Part shown: in pieces, positions 5,924-5,970 of the stretch | Layout of the letters: every line of letters starts with the position of its first letter | Numbering within the stretch: position 1 is the stretch's first letter | Assembly (NCBI RefSeq): GCF_937936435.1 | Contig: NZ_CALDDG010000067.1 | Span: forward strand, 1-5,970 | Origin: an uncultured Sulfuricurvum sp. | Lineage (GTDB): Bacteria > Campylobacterota > Campylobacteria > Campylobacterales > Sulfurimonadaceae | Direction: 5' to 3' | DNA: 5,970 nt | Notes under the pieces: model-generated | Database searches by the model: none | What the model was told of the DNA's origin: nothing | What the model saw: the letters and a program-made list of their open reading frames with translations, nothing else | Program-made: the position numbers and the translations under genes

Positions 5924-5970
5924 AGATCGGAAGAGCACACGTCTGAACTCCAGTCACATTCCTTTATCTC
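5924..5970 (+). other. Illumina TruSeq index adapter (artefact, not genomic)
   Basis: The sequence from 5924 begins AGATCGGAAGAGC and continues through the standard TruSeq read-1 3' adapter to CAGTCAC at 5957. Next come the six-base index ATTCCT (5958-5963), which I recall as TruSeq index 27, and TTATCTC, the start of the flow-cell arm. It stays in frame with the flavoprotein and would add RSEEHTSELQSH and more to its translation. It should be trimmed. Confidence 0.98.

Noticed and set aside
5536..5938. Minus-strand frames opposite the flavoprotein, one starting inside the adapter
   Set aside because: They are antisense to a recognisable FAD protein, and one takes its start from adapter bases, so it cannot be real.
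5924..5970. A novel C-terminal extension of the flavoprotein
   Set aside because: The bases are the TruSeq adapter, not genome.
1..5970. CRISPR array, insertion sequence, tRNA, rRNA, toxin-antitoxin or defence genes
   Set aside because: No regularly spaced repeats, transposase, cloverleaf-like segment or small paired genes were found. The coding regions are ordinary chromosomal genes with short gaps.

Overview
The window looks like one whole assembled contig of about 6 kb from a mesophilic Campylobacterota (Epsilonproteobacteria), probably Sulfuricurvum- or Sulfurimonas-like. The taxon is an inference. It rests on the small intergenic gaps, T-rich promoters with extended -10 elements, a monocistronic rpsU, and the general character of the proteins. 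Both ends cut through genes. The last 47 bases (5924-5970) are not biological: they are an Illumina TruSeq index adapter, so genuine sequence stops at 5923.

Layout. 1-667 (-): the first 222 codons of a membrane protein with about six predicted membrane segments, open at the contig edge, possibly the sensory N-terminus of a signalling protein. 668-802: a divergent promoter region. 803-1015 (+): rpsU, ribosomal protein S21, followed by a small UUCG hairpin. 1135-2298 (+): purT, the formate-dependent GAR transformylase. 2295-3221 (+): a D-2-hydroxyacid dehydrogenase joined to purT by an ATGA overlap. 3304-4530 (+, GTG start): a diguanylate cyclase with a periplasmic domain carrying a CxxCH c-type heme motif, then HAMP and GGDEF. 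4536-5441 (-): an AEC-family permease, converging on the cyclase with only 5 bases between the stop codons. 5442-5542: a second divergent promoter region. 5543-5923 (+): the first 127 codons of a succinate dehydrogenase/fumarate reductase-type flavoprotein, running into the adapter.

How the genes relate. Only purT and the dehydrogenase clearly form a transcription unit. The others are single genes with their own candidate promoters: housekeeping (rpsU, purT), central metabolism (flavoprotein), transport (AEC) and c-di-GMP signalling. There is no mobile element, CRISPR array, tRNA, rRNA or defence system, and I see no convincing undescribed multi-gene system. The most interesting biology is the putative heme-c-sensing diguanylate cyclase, and the flavoprotein that has Gln where the FAD-linking His of SdhA/FrdA is expected. 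The most important practical observation is the adapter, which would add a false C-terminal peptide (RSEEHTSELQSH...) to any protein predicted there.
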